A DNA stretch of 59,656 nucleotides. Origin: an uncultured Caulobacterales bacterium (GTDB lineage: Bacteria; Pseudomonadota; Alphaproteobacteria; Caulobacterales; Maricaulaceae). Within the stretch, counting starts at the first letter, position 1; each line of letters begins with the position of its first letter. Shown here one piece after another: positions 26,542 through 35,854 of the stretch. The notes beneath the pieces are model-generated. The model saw nothing but the letters and a program-made list of their open reading frames with translations, was not told where the DNA came from and ran no database searches. A program made the translations under genes and the position numbers. The DNA lies in the NCBI GenBank assembly GCA_938003545.1, contig CALKXY010000010.1:1-59656 (forward strand), given 5' to 3'.

Positions 26542-28115
26542 GTGAGTGTACCATCAATAGCCGTTTTAAACATCTGACGTGAACCATCACGCAGGATAAT
26601 TTCGGCCTGCGTGAACTCTGCATCACCTAATCCGAAGATAAGTGTGCGGGACGAATCTGACCCCAAACCTTCCCCCGTAATAAGGCGTTTGGATTGTTGC
26701 CGTCCTGTGCTGTCCGTGACGCGGACGAGGGCCCCAAGAAATTCTGTGCGATTGGGCAGCGGCACACGTATGGAGGTGCCTGTTCCACCAGCCGAGACCC
26801 ATGCGCGGCTTTCACCTGCCAAGTTCGCCCAAACTAAATCTGGCGCGCCGTCGGCATTAAAATCTGCAACAAGCGGTGAAATGCCAAACCCTGCATCAGG
26901 CGAAACGGCGGTCGCATCTGCGAAGGTCCCGTCAGTTTGTTGTAGGAGGAGTTTCCCAGGATAACTCCGCAGGAGTCCATTTCCCGGTAGGCGCGCATAA
27001 TTTTGTGCCGCCAATAAATCTGCGCGTCCGTCTAAATCCATATCGGCAATGACACTGCCCCAGCCAAACCCCAGCCGTGCGACACCTTTTTCTTTCGCAA
27101 CATCCGTGAATTTACCCGTGCCGTCATTTTCGAGTAAATAATAATCTGTATTAAAGAGAGCGTCCTCTGGTAAGTCACCGCGGAGTAATTTTCCGGGTAG
27201 TGTGTGGCCGACATTGGACGCCCAAATATCGACGTCCCCATCATTATCAATATCACCAAAACCAAGACCCATTGGATAGGAATTGACGCTAGGGTTTTCC
27301 GTGCGTGTTAGCGGAAGGCTGTTCGAATTTTTCCACGTTTCAATGACGCCTGTATCTTGCGCGACGACAAGATCTTGAAGGCTATCTCCATCTAAATCTA
27401 CAAATCCAGCCGTGAAACTATTGTGCTGTCTCAACACTCCTGCTTGTGAGGTGGCATCCGTCCATGTTCCGTTTGGTTGTCCAAGATAGAGTGCGGAATA
27501 TCCACCATAATTTCCGGTGAAAATTGTCTCGCCTTCGATCCTGTCAATCTTGAGATAACCCGAGATATAAAGATCAACATGTCCGTCTGAATTTATATCA
27601 CCCAATGCGATGGATAACGGCGTTGTATTTTCAGCGAGGGGGAAAGTTGCAGAGCTTTTCGTGTATTCTCCATTTTGATTGATGAAGAGTGCAACAGCGT
27701 TGGAGCGGGCCAGAAATAAATCTGTGTCGCCGTCGCCATCAACATCTAAATGGGCTGCGCCATGTGTTGCGGCTGTATCGAGTTTTTCGAACACGACATC
27801 TGTGCGTTTGAATGCGCCATCTACATATTTAAAAAGCGCGTCGGCCTGTCCAACACCGCCGCCTAGGAATAATTCTGGACGGGTGTCCCCATCCATATCA
27901 AAGGCGGCGCTCGCCAAAAAGGGCAACATAGCCTCCGCGTCAAACGCATGTGTGAAATCGAGGGCGGCACGGTCAAACTTTAGTTGGGTCTCGGCTTTGG
28001 GTAAATCTTCCGCTTGATAGCTGCGAATGCCAAAAATGGCGAGAGCCGCAAAAATGCCAAGTCCTGCGACTCCGATTAAAAGCCGCTTTTTCCGAGATGT
28101 TCTAGATTTTGTCAT
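26529..28115 (-). CDS. FG-GAP/VCBS repeat protein with ASPIC/UnbV-like C terminus
   Basis: The predicted protein has 528 aa. The chosen ATG (MTKSRTSRKK) has GGAGGACAGT upstream. A basic head and one N-terminal transmembrane helix (about 11-30) anchor it. About ten repeats of the DxDGDxxxDL type (DVDGDGDTDLFLA, DINSDGHVDLYIS, DIDNDGDVDIWAS, DMDLDGRADLLAA, DFNADGAPDLVWA) predict a calcium-binding beta-propeller. The last 80 residues look like the ASPIC/UnbV domain of the CRTAC1 family. It is probably a periplasmic or surface protein for binding or adhesion. Confidence 0.85.
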   Translation of the reverse strand: MTKSRTSRKKRLLIGVAGLGIFAALAIFGIRSYQAEDLPKAETQLKFDRAALDFTHAFDAEAMLPFLASAAFDMDGDTRPELFLGGGVGQADALFKYVDGAFKRTDVVFEKLDTAATHGAAHLDVDGDGDTDLFLARSNAVALFINQNGEYTKSSATFPLAENTTPLSIALGDINSDGHVDLYISGYLKIDRIEGETIFTGNYGGYSALYLGQPNGTWTDATSQAGVLRQHNSFTAGFVDLDGDSLQDLVVAQDTGVIETWKNSNSLPLTRTENPSVNSYPMGLGFGDIDNDGDVDIWASNVGHTLPGKLLRGDLPEDALFNTDYYLLENDGTGKFTDVAKEKGVARLGFGWGSVIADMDLDGRADLLAAQNYARLPGNGLLRSYPGKLLLQQTDGTFADATAVSPDAGFGISPLVADFNADGAPDLVWANLAGESRAWVSAGGTGTSIRVPLPNRTEFLGALVRVTDSTGRQQSKRLITGEGLGSDSSRTLIFGLGDAEFTQAEIILRDGSRQMFKTAIDGTLTWKN

Positions 28116-28242
28116 ACTGTCCTCCAATTTTCGGATGCGCGTGTATGGCCTCACAGGCTAGCTACATTATGTCACATCCGCGTGAGAATGGGTAAAGTGA
28201 ACTGTTGTGCAACGCTTTGCGATGGTGTTTCGTATATATCAT

Positions 28243-29664
28243 ATGTCTCATCAAAGCCCCGTCATAATTTGGTTCCGCCGCGACCTGCGTCTGGCCGATA
28301 ACCCTGCCCTCCACAAAGCCGTGGAGAGCGGAAAACCGCTAATTCTGCTATATGTGAAAGAGAGTAATGCAGGGCGTGACCACGGCGGGGCTTCAAAGGT
28401 TTGGCTGCATCATTCCCTCACGGCACTCACTCAAGACATTGAAAGCAAAGGCGGGCAGTTTATTCTGCGCGCAGGTGAAGCTGCGACCCTTTTGGACGAG
28501 ATCATAGAACAAACAGGCGCTGATGAAATCCATTGGAATCGACGCTATGAAGGCTGGGCACGGGAGATTGATGCAGCAATTAAAACGCATTTAAAATCGC
28601 GGGGCCTGAAGGTGGAAAGCCACAAAGCCAACCTCCTCATTGAACCATGGGAAGTTGCGACGAAAACAGGCGGGTTTTATAAGGTCTTCACACCGTTTTG
28701 GCGCGCGGCGAAAACTGTTTTCACGGTTGATGAACCTTTACCTGCGCCTAAGACACTGTCTTGCGTCGCGGGTAATTTGGGGTCTGATGATTTAGAAGAT
28801 TGGACTTTACTGCCGACACATCCTGATTGGGCGTCTAAAATGCTAATGCTACATAGGCCAGGAGAGGCAGGCGCAGCAGAGCGATTGGCGAGTTTTCTGG
28901 ATGGGCCTGTTGAACATTACGCAGAACAACGTGATCGCCCAGATGATGAGAGCGGAACGTCAAAACTCTCACCGCATTTGGCCTTTGGCGAAATCTCTCC
29001 GAGGCAAATTTGGACGGTTACGAAGAATAATTATTATGTGTCCGATAAATTTTTGACCGAAATTGGTTGGCGCGAATTTTCTTATACGCTCTTATTTTAT
29101 AATCCGAAACTGGCGTCAGAAAACTATAAGCCAGATTTCGATAAATTTGAATGGGCTCCCGACGCAGAAAAAACCGAGGCTTGGCGACGCGGCAAGACGG
29201 GATATCCCTTTGTTGATGCGGGTATGCGAGAGCTCTGGCAGACAGGCTGGCAGCATAACCGCGTAAGAATGGTCTGTGCCTCTTTCCTGATCAAACATTT
29301 GTTGACGGATTGGCGGGTTGGCGAAGATTGGTATTGGGACACACTGCTGGAAGCTGATCCCGCGTCAAATGCAGCGAGCTGGCAATGGGTCGCAGGTAGC
29401 GGTGCGGATGCTTCGCCGTATTTCCGTATCTTTAATCCATTCAGCCAAGGCGAAAAATTCGATAAGAATGGCGATTATGTGCGTAAATATGTGCCAGAGC
29501 TAAAGAACCTACCGAATAAATACCTCAATCAACCTTGGACCGCGCCAAAGGACGTCTTGGAAAAGGCGGGTGTGAAACTGGGCGAAACATACCCTAAGCC
29601 CATCGTAGATCATAAAGAGGCCCGAGAATTGGCCTTGGGCGCGTATAAGGCGTCCCGCGCTTAA
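28243..29664 (+). CDS. phr: Deoxyribodipyrimidine photolyase (cryptochrome/photolyase family)
   Basis: The predicted protein has 473 aa, with the start placed at MSHQSPVIIWFRRDLRLADN, the family N terminus. The FAD-binding region contains GWREFSYTLLF, GYPFVDAGMRELWQTGWQHNRVRM and ASWQWVAGSGADASPYFRIFNP, all characteristic of class I CPD photolyases. It repairs UV-induced pyrimidine dimers using light, which suits a surface-water organism. It reads divergently from the FG-GAP gene. Confidence 0.96.
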   Translation: MSHQSPVIIWFRRDLRLADNPALHKAVESGKPLILLYVKESNAGRDHGGASKVWLHHSLTALTQDIESKGGQFILRAGEAATLLDEIIEQTGADEIHWNRRYEGWAREIDAAIKTHLKSRGLKVESHKANLLIEPWEVATKTGGFYKVFTPFWRAAKTVFTVDEPLPAPKTLSCVAGNLGSDDLEDWTLLPTHPDWASKMLMLHRPGEAGAAERLASFLDGPVEHYAEQRDRPDDESGTSKLSPHLAFGEISPRQIWTVTKNNYYVSDKFLTEIGWREFSYTLLFYNPKLASENYKPDFDKFEWAPDAEKTEAWRRGKTGYPFVDAGMRELWQTGWQHNRVRMVCASFLIKHLLTDWRVGEDWYWDTLLEADPASNAASWQWVAGSGADASPYFRIFNPFSQGEKFDKNGDYVRKYVPELKNLPNKYLNQPWTAPKDVLEKAGVKLGETYPKPIVDHKEARELALGAYKASRA

Positions 29665-29716
29665 TGCAGGCCTAACGCAAACGTCATTGGTAGTTGAGGT
29701 GTCGAGAAGGAATAAT

Positions 29717-30391
29717 GTGAGCATGAAATATTTAATTACAGCTGCATCTCTTCTCATTCTCACGGCTTGCGCGCCTGCACAATCGGTTGAGGCCAATAAT
29801 AGGCCTGTTGAGACGCAAGTCTTATCGGCCACATCAGGCCCGCAAGCGCCATATAAATCTACGCGCACCGATGGTTTGGAAGAAATGATCGTCGCAGGCG
29901 GTTGCTTCTGGTGTGTCGAATCTGATTTCGAGAAAATCGACGGTGTCCGCGAAGCGATCTCTGGCTATACAGGCGGGACGCTGGACAACCCAAAATATAA
30001 ACAAGTCGGTACAAACCGCACAGGTCATTTTGAAGCCGCGAAAATTATCTATGATCCCAAAGTTGTGAGCTACCGCAAGCTGGTCGATTACTATTGGAAA
30101 ACCATTGATCCCACGGATACGCGTGGTCAATTCTGCGATAAGGGCGAAAGTTATCTCTCCGCGATTTTCGTGACGCCAGAACAACGCGCGGATGCCCAAG
30201 ACTCGCTAGAGAAAATCAAAGCAACCAAGCCATTTTCTGCCGAAATCGTGACGCCCATCCTACCTGCCGTGACATTCTACGATGCAGAAGATTACCATCA
30301 GGATTATTATAAGAAAAATTCGATACGTTATAAATATTATCGTAATGGATGTGGGCGCGATAGAAAATTAGAGCAGCTCTGGGGGAAATAA
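29717..30391 (+). CDS. msrA: Peptide-methionine (S)-S-oxide reductase, lipoprotein form
   Basis: The predicted protein has 224 aa. The catalytic motif GGCFWCVESDFEKIDGV lies near 60, and the C-terminal pattern EDYHQDYYKKNS is typical. A lipoprotein signal with LTAC precedes it, so this MsrA should work in the periplasm, repairing oxidised methionine. AAGGA suits the GTG at 29717 (5-nt spacing) better than the in-frame ATG at 29723. A Cys near the end (NGCGR) may be the resolving residue. Confidence 0.95.
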   Translation: MSMKYLITAASLLILTACAPAQSVEANNRPVETQVLSATSGPQAPYKSTRTDGLEEMIVAGGCFWCVESDFEKIDGVREAISGYTGGTLDNPKYKQVGTNRTGHFEAAKIIYDPKVVSYRKLVDYYWKTIDPTDTRGQFCDKGESYLSAIFVTPEQRADAQDSLEKIKATKPFSAEIVTPILPAVTFYDAEDYHQDYYKKNSIRYKYYRNGCGRDRKLEQLWGK

Positions 30392-30410
30392 CTTTCCTGT
30401 TCATGAGGGC

Positions 30411-31952
30411 TTAAGTGCGGTCATTTAGGGATGTCTTGCGATATCCCGTCCCGCGCCAGACTTTTAAAACGCGTGTTTTCCCAGTGCCAAGACCGACGGT
30501 GATTGGCGGGAGTTCTTCTAAGGTTTCGAAATCCGCGCGGAAATACTCTTCGAAATTGTGATGATAAGATAAGAGCAAAATAGGCGCATCCGTATCGGGC
30601 AGGGCGCGCGTTAAATTGGCGTGATGGGCGGGCGCGTCATTTAGTGACCACATCACGAGCTCTGTGGTTTCGAGCATTTCATTTGTTACGCGATAATAAT
30701 TTAGATCGTAAAAAACCAACCGATTATCTGTCGCGACATAGGCGTAAGCATCTGCCATCAATCGCGCCTCAATCTGCGCAGATGTTTCCGGCCACGCCCG
30801 CAGGCGTTTGACTGCATTTGTCAGGCCTACAGCGTCGACGCTGCGTTCACTGGCCGCAACGCCGCCGACAAAGAGGCACACCGCAGTCTGCGCGATTAGC
30901 CCCCATTTTAACCACGCCAGACGGCGTGGTGATCGCGTTGCCCAAACGGCAACTAAGATTGGTCCGGCAACATAGGCGGTCACGGCCCAATTCGCATTTG
31001 CGCGTGAGAGCAAGGCTTCCACTGTAATGGCGGCGAGGGGCAGCGCGCAGAGGGCGGCCAACCAGCGTATAGGTTTGGGCAATGTTCCGCGAAACGCCGC
31101 GACGAGCGCGATTAAAAGCAGGGCAAATGGCACAATACCAAACACGCCAAATTGGTCACCCCAGAATTGAAAGACTTCCTCAGGGTTAAATAAATCGCGC
31201 CCTAAATTTGCATTCTCCGCTGTGTGGGAAATCGTCGCAAAATCATGCGCTGCATTCCACATCAGGTTCGGCATTAATAAGGCGGCGGCAATCGCAGCCC
31301 CGACAAAACCACGTGGCCCCAAGAGCGCGCGGCGTGTGGGTAGGTCCAATAGAACGGCCAGCCCCAAGACGGGTACCATAAATGCCATCGCATATTTCGA
31401 GAGTAAACCAAATCCGAGCGCAAGGCCGAGCTGAATAACGCGGCCCCACCTTCCATTTTCCCGCAGGCAGGCCCACGCATGCAAAGCTATGGCCCAGCAA
31501 AGTAGCAATGCCGCATCGGTGCTCATGATAAAACTCGACAGCCAAACGGCAGGCATCAACGTGTAGGTCGCAGTCGCCCAAAACCCGACCTGTGCGTCAA
31601 AGAACCTGCGCGCCGCGAGAAAGATCATGACACTGGTCGCGATATGTAAAAACGGCGCAGATAAGCGCACGGCCCATTCAGCCTGCCCAAAAATACTCGT
31701 CGTGGCGGCAATGACCCAAGCGATCATGGGGGGTTTAGAAAAATACCCAAAATCTAAGTCTTGCGACCACGCCCAATATTGCGCTTCATCACCATGCAGG
31801 CCCCACGGCGCGATAAACAATGCAATGACGCGTATGATCAACAATCCGATGAGGAGCATCGCTAGCTTGCGTGCGGGGCTATGAGAGGTCTGTATCACAC
31901 CGCGCCTATGCCCCGACACGTCCTGAAATGGAAGACGGCATGTGGTTTGCAT
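30411..31952 (-). CDS. Glycosyltransferase family 39 (ArnT/PMT-like) membrane protein
   Basis: The predicted protein has up to 513 aa. The DEAQYWAWSQDLDFGYFSKPPMIA region after the first transmembrane helix is the hallmark of PMT/ArnT-type transferases, which use polyprenyl-phosphate sugars in the inner membrane. About ten or more hydrophobic spans follow. The C-terminal 120 residues form a soluble, probably periplasmic domain. The start is uncertain: an in-frame GTG at 31898 or a later Met near residue 32 would also keep the first helix. Confidence 0.85.
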   Translation of the reverse strand: MQTTCRLPFQDVSGHRRGVIQTSHSPARKLAMLLIGLLIIRVIALFIAPWGLHGDEAQYWAWSQDLDFGYFSKPPMIAWVIAATTSIFGQAEWAVRLSAPFLHIATSVMIFLAARRFFDAQVGFWATATYTLMPAVWLSSFIMSTDAALLLCWAIALHAWACLRENGRWGRVIQLGLALGFGLLSKYAMAFMVPVLGLAVLLDLPTRRALLGPRGFVGAAIAAALLMPNLMWNAAHDFATISHTAENANLGRDLFNPEEVFQFWGDQFGVFGIVPFALLLIALVAAFRGTLPKPIRWLAALCALPLAAITVEALLSRANANWAVTAYVAGPILVAVWATRSPRRLAWLKWGLIAQTAVCLFVGGVAASERSVDAVGLTNAVKRLRAWPETSAQIEARLMADAYAYVATDNRLVFYDLNYYRVTNEMLETTELVMWSLNDAPAHHANLTRALPDTDAPILLLSYHHNFEEYFRADFETLEELPPITVGLGTGKTRVLKVWRGTGYRKTSLNDRT

Positions 31953-31986
31953 ATCCCATGTTTAACATATCAAAGAGGATTTATGT

Positions 31987-32280
31987 ATGGCGCAACGTAC
32001 ATCTACATCAGGGCAAACATTAACAACATTGGATTGGGTGGAAATCCCCACGCAGGGCGATCAATCGCCGACCAATGATAATACACGTCTGCCATCGTCT
32101 GGCCTTCGCTTTCGGGAACAAAAATCTCTCCGCAGACGAGCCGGTGATTTATCTTGGCAAATGAAGTTTGCGATGATGAAGCTTCATCACTGGCATGATC
32201 CGGACAATCCTGAATGGGACCCATTGGATAAATTTTTACGGGTTGCGAAAGCCGAGTTTAAAAATTTAGGACCTGCCTAA
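31987..32280 (+). CDS. Hypothetical protein, 97 aa
   Basis: This is a soluble, charged protein with no membrane segment and a His/Trp-rich C-terminal half (MKLHHWHDPDNPEWDPLDKFL). AGAGGA lies upstream of the ATG. It stands alone between the divergent glycosyltransferase and the amidohydrolase. I recognise no family. Confidence 0.55.
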   Translation: MAQRTSTSGQTLTTLDWVEIPTQGDQSPTNDNTRLPSSGLRFREQKSLRRRAGDLSWQMKFAMMKLHHWHDPDNPEWDPLDKFLRVAKAEFKNLGPA

Positions 32281-32360
32281 TTTGGTCGTGTTTTGATTTG
32301 GCGTGTGGAATTTTGTGGTCTAGGCGTAAATAAGCCATCAAACAAATTTGGAAATATTGC

Positions 32361-33665
32361 ATGTTTAAAGTTCATCTCTTGAAAACTTTTGGCGCGGCTT
32401 TGGGCCTTTCATTTGCCGTTTCAACGGCCGTAATGGCGGCGGATGAAGCAAGTGTGATTTATGCTGGAACGTTGCTCGATGTTGAAAATGGGACGGTGCA
32501 AACTGACCGTGTGATCGTCATCGAAGATGGCCGCATTACGGCAATCGGATCACGTGCGACTTTGGACGACATTGATGTGCCCTCCGACGCAACGTTAATC
32601 GATTTATCAGACATGACCGTTTTACCAGGGCTTTCGGATAGTCATGTGCATCTGACATCCGACGCCTCAATTCACGGATATAAGCGTTTGCAAGTGTCTA
32701 CGCCGCGCGCTGCGATTACGGGCGTGGTGAATGCGGAAAAGACATTGATGGCGGGATTTACAACCGTCCGAAATTTAGGCGCACCGGGCTTTGCTGATAT
32801 TGATCTTATGAACGCGATTGACGCAGGCGATATTCCGGGACCGCATATGATTCCTGCGGGCAGGTCCATCGGCATTACGGGTGGGCATTGTGACAATAAC
32901 CTTCTGCCTTATGAATATCAGAAAAAAAGCGGCGGTGTCGCGGATGGGCCGTGGGCGGTTCGCGCTAAGGTGCGCGAAAATAATAAATACGGAGCCAAAG
33001 TTATCAAATTTTGTGGCACGGGCGGCGTATTGTCCAAAGGTACAAAAATAGGGGCGCAGCAATTTAGCTTTGAAGAAATGAAAGCCATTGTCGATGAGGC
33101 GCATCTTTTAGGCTTGAAAGTTGCTGTTCACGCGCATGGTGCAGAAGGGGTTGAAACAGCCATTCGTGCAGGTGTGGACTCCGTTGAACATGCCAGCTTG
33201 ATTTCCGATGAAGGCCTACGGATGGCGAAACGAAAAGGCACTTATCTGTCGATGGATATATATGTCTCTGATTATATTTTATCCGAAGGTGAAGCGGCGG
33301 GTATTTTGGAAGAAAGCCTCGCCAAAGAGCGCACCGTTGGCAAGGCTCAGCGTGAACGGTTTCAGGCCGCCGCGAAAGCCGGCGTAAATCTCGCCTTTGG
33401 GTCCGATGCGGGCGTCTACCCGCATGGACAAAACGGTCGCCAATTTTCCTATATGGTAGAGTGGGGTTTAACGCCGATGCAGGCGATACAGGCCTCCACT
33501 ATAGGGAATGCAAAACTCTTTGATGTGGCATCGGACCGCGGATCAATAACCGTCGGAAAACGTGCGGACATCATCGCTGTGGATAGTAATCCGATAGATG
33601 ACGTTAGCGTGCTGGAAGACGTAGGCTTCGTGATGAAAGATGGCGTGGTGTATAAGCAGGACTAG
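32361..33665 (+). CDS. Secreted amidohydrolase-superfamily metallohydrolase
   Basis: The predicted protein has 434 aa. A signal peptide is visible at 1-26 (cleavage near AVMAADEA). Metal ligands are in LSDSHVHLTSD (about 90), the KFCGTGGVLSKG region with the bridging Lys, HAHG (about 256), HASL (about 276) and FGSDAGVYPHG (about 348). It resembles imidazolonepropionase-like Xaa-Pro dipeptidases of the Sgx9260 type. It is probably a periplasmic dipeptidase or amidase. Confidence 0.88.
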   Translation: MFKVHLLKTFGAALGLSFAVSTAVMAADEASVIYAGTLLDVENGTVQTDRVIVIEDGRITAIGSRATLDDIDVPSDATLIDLSDMTVLPGLSDSHVHLTSDASIHGYKRLQVSTPRAAITGVVNAEKTLMAGFTTVRNLGAPGFADIDLMNAIDAGDIPGPHMIPAGRSIGITGGHCDNNLLPYEYQKKSGGVADGPWAVRAKVRENNKYGAKVIKFCGTGGVLSKGTKIGAQQFSFEEMKAIVDEAHLLGLKVAVHAHGAEGVETAIRAGVDSVEHASLISDEGLRMAKRKGTYLSMDIYVSDYILSEGEAAGILEESLAKERTVGKAQRERFQAAAKAGVNLAFGSDAGVYPHGQNGRQFSYMVEWGLTPMQAIQASTIGNAKLFDVASDRGSITVGKRADIIAVDSNPIDDVSVLEDVGFVMKDGVVYKQD

Positions 33666-33876
33666 GGCAGGCGTAACTTCCCTGTTCCGATCATCTTAGC
33701 CATTCACAAAGGTAACCGTAAAAGGCCTAGGTTTAAGCCGAGGATGAGGTCGATGAGGGCTGAGGTAAGAAGAATGATCCTCGGATTGTAAAAATTTACC
33801 TATTCCAATTCAATCCTGAGGGTTGGTTAAGTGATTGGCTAAAGATGAGGTAATTTCTCCTCCAGCTTTTTAACCC

Positions 33877-33967
33877 CCGTCCAACCCCAGCGAAGGCTGG
33901 GGTCCAGATATATGCGCAGACATTCAACATGACCGTACTGGATCCCAGCCTGCGCTGGGATGGACGG
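33877..33967. repeat. Paired REP-like palindromes
   Basis: Two arms of about 30 bp (33877-33907 and 33938-33967) face each other across a 30-bp spacer. Each has its own stem: ACCCCAGC-GAAG-GCTGGGGT and ATCCCAGC-CTGC-GCTGGGAT. The outer ends CCGTCCA/TGGACGG also pair with each other. This is typical of REP/BIME-type elements. Confidence 0.8.
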
Positions 33968-34294
33968 AAGATTGGTGTTTGAAATTTCGATCCTTGTTTT
34001 CGAAAAATAATAATCGTTCCACTTCAACACCTTATAATAAAATCCAAGAGAATGATCCTTGGTCCCAAAACCTATGATACGGTACACAGGTTCTTTCGGA
34101 CACGGGACAGGTAGGAGCTCACCTTCTGGTACCGAGAGACGGTGGGGTTGAGCGGTTTGGTGTGAGCGCCAGACGTGTGCCGGACCTTTTGCGGTGAGTG
34201 TTGACTGCCTGATCTTGAACCGGGTTCTCGAAAATCTTTGGATTTCCAAGTTACTGTCGGAAGGTTTGACTGCAGGACCCCCAACCCCTTCGCT

Positions 34295-34320
34295 GTTATG
34301 TGTCCCCCCAGACACATAAC
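34295..34320. other. Perfect hairpin GTTATGTGTC/GACACATAAC
   Basis: A 10-bp perfect inverted repeat with a CCCCCA loop. There is no U run, so it does not look like an ordinary terminator. It could be a protein-binding site or part of a repeated element. Confidence 0.6.
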
Positions 34321-34462
34321 TAACGCTACGACATCAAAAACCATTGCCGCGTGGTATGCACATGTTGGACTGACATCCCAATGTGTGCGGTATTTGCGTA
34401 AAACACTTTTCTATTCTGGTATTCCATCGCGAATATCGACCACGCGGACTGTCCCACCTTTC

Positions 34463-34564
34463 GGGGCTCTGCCCCTATTTGCGGTTCGCCGCCGACCAAC
34501 CCGAACCGCATTGCGGGGCGCAAGTTGGTATCGCAGTTATCCATGTTGAAACCTTAGTTTCAAC
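34463..34564 (+). ncRNA. Candidate structured RNA (four stacked hairpins)
   Basis: Four perfect stems follow one another within 102 nt: GGGGC-TCT-GCCCC (34463-34475), GCGGTTCG/CGAACCGC with a 13-nt loop (34481-34509), TTGCG-GGG-CGCAA (34511-34523) and GTTGAAA-CCTTAG-TTTCAAC (34545-34564). No protein is encoded here. Strand and function are unknown, and it could instead be a palindromic repeat. It lies 84 bp upstream of the next gene. Confidence 0.35.
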
Positions 34565-34647
34565 GAAGGCTGTGAGGGCTTTCGCTCGCCTGTATATAGG
34601 CCGACAATTCTTTTGTCCTGATGCGCGCGGCGCAGTATGGGGTTTGC

Positions 34648-35061
34648 ATGACCGAAACACGTAAACGCCCTGTTGTCACTCAAACGGGCATACTCACAGC
34701 TTTATTGGCCTTTGCCCTGCCGTTTTTGGCGGACCGCTGGATCGTCGCCGCCATGACCGAGTCGCAAGAGGGCGGCATGGGAGTATTGGTTGGGAACGCC
34801 GTTTATGCTGCCGCGCCATTCTTGCTACTTGATAGTGCCATGTGGCCCCGCCGCCGTGTCCGTATCGCACTTTGGGCAGGCTTGGCTTTGACGGTTCTGA
34901 TTTGGATATTTTTCGCGCAAACAGGCCGCGCGGTACAAACCGACCCTACGGCGGGCAATGCGCATGTCGGGCTCTTTATGCTCACGATGATTTGGCCTGC
35001 GGCCTTAGTCGTCCTGATGGGCGTGGCTGCAAAAGTGGGGGAAACAGAACATGTCGCTTGA
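34648..35061 (+). CDS. Small four-span membrane protein, 137 aa
   Basis: I start at MTETRKRP. The frame allows an ATG nine codons earlier. Hydrophobic segments lie at about 14-32, 48-62, 69-86 and 106-127. The 3' end overlaps gloB by 11 nt, so the two are coupled. Family is not recognised. Confidence 0.65.
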   Translation: MTETRKRPVVTQTGILTALLAFALPFLADRWIVAAMTESQEGGMGVLVGNAVYAAAPFLLLDSAMWPRRRVRIALWAGLALTVLIWIFFAQTGRAVQTDPTAGNAHVGLFMLTMIWPAALVVLMGVAAKVGETEHVA

Positions 35062-35770
35062 AGTCGCACTTTTCCCTTGCCTGTCCGATAATTACGGCTT
35101 CCTGCTGCATGATGTCAAAACGGGCGCGACTGCGGCGATAGACACGCCGGATGCCAAAGAGATCGCGAAGCAATGCGAAGCGCGCGGTTGGACGCTGACT
35201 GAGATTTGGAACACCCACTGGCATCCCGATCATGCGGGTGGGAATGTCGCGCTCAAGCGGCGCTATGACTGCCTCGTGCGCGGGCCACAGCAAGACGCAA
35301 TTCCTGCGAGGGATATCACAATGGCAGGCGGCGAATATTTTGAATTTGCAGGCCATGGCGTCGATGTCATCCACACGCCCGGCCACACGGATGAGCATAT
35401 TATTTATCACATTCCCTCGGCAGAACTGGCCTTTGTCGGCGATACGATTTTCGCCCTTGGATGTGGACGTTTGTTCGAAGGCACGCCAGATGAGATGTGG
35501 AATAGCCTCTCTCGCATCATGGCTTTACCTGAGGCGACAAAGCTCTACTGCGCGCATGAATATACGCTTTCCAATGCGAAATTCGCTTTGTCTGTGGATG
35601 GCCAAAATCCGGACTTATTGGCGGCAGTTGCAGATGCGAAGGCCAAGCGCGCCGCAGATAAACCCACCGTGCCGACCACCGTTGGCGTGGAAAAACGCGC
35701 CAACCCGTTTGTGACAGCGGGCAGCGCGGCCGAATTGGGACGTCGCCGCACCTTGAAGGATAATTTCTGA
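35051..35770 (+). CDS. gloB: Hydroxyacylglutathione hydrolase (glyoxalase II)
   Basis: The predicted protein has 239 aa. Metal motif THWHPDHAGGN is at about 56-66, with later ligands HTPGHTDEHI (about 110), FVGDTIFALGCGRLFEG (about 130) and CAHEYTLSNAKFAL (about 167). The C-terminal RANPF and LGRRRTLKDNF match glutathione-binding GloB proteins. It hydrolyses S-lactoylglutathione in methylglyoxal detoxification. Confidence 0.95.
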   Translation: MSLEVALFPCLSDNYGFLLHDVKTGATAAIDTPDAKEIAKQCEARGWTLTEIWNTHWHPDHAGGNVALKRRYDCLVRGPQQDAIPARDITMAGGEYFEFAGHGVDVIHTPGHTDEHIIYHIPSAELAFVGDTIFALGCGRLFEGTPDEMWNSLSRIMALPEATKLYCAHEYTLSNAKFALSVDGQNPDLLAAVADAKAKRAADKPTVPTTVGVEKRANPFVTAGSAAELGRRRTLKDNF

Positions 35771-35854
35771 CGCTCCCGAAAGTGTCATTACGTATGAACG
35801 TAATGTTAACGTGACTCTCAGTGTTCTCTCAGCTTTAAAGCGGTAGGAGACCTC

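Larger units (their letters stand above)
33666..34647. other. Gene-free stretch of about 1 kb with repeats and hairpins
   Basis: No convincing gene is present. Open frames on both strands here (for example 33839-34315 minus) are built from REP-like palindromes and lack ribosome-binding sites or domain signals. The stretch holds the REP-like pair at 33877-33967, a perfect 10-bp hairpin at 34295-34320 and a cluster of four hairpins at 34463-34564. Confidence 0.6.

Noticed and set aside
33839-34344. Minus-strand frames of 158 and 90 aa in the gene-free kilobase
   Set aside because: They run through REP-like palindromes, have no ribosome-binding site or recognisable domain, and overlap each other in different frames.
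33666-34647. tmRNA, RNase P RNA or 6S RNA in the gene-free kilobase
   Set aside because: None of their conserved cores (for example GAGGAAAGTCCGG of RNase P) is visible.
34238-34664. Plus-strand frames of 103 and 93 aa before the small membrane protein gene
   Set aside because: They cover the hairpin cluster and show no protein-like pattern.
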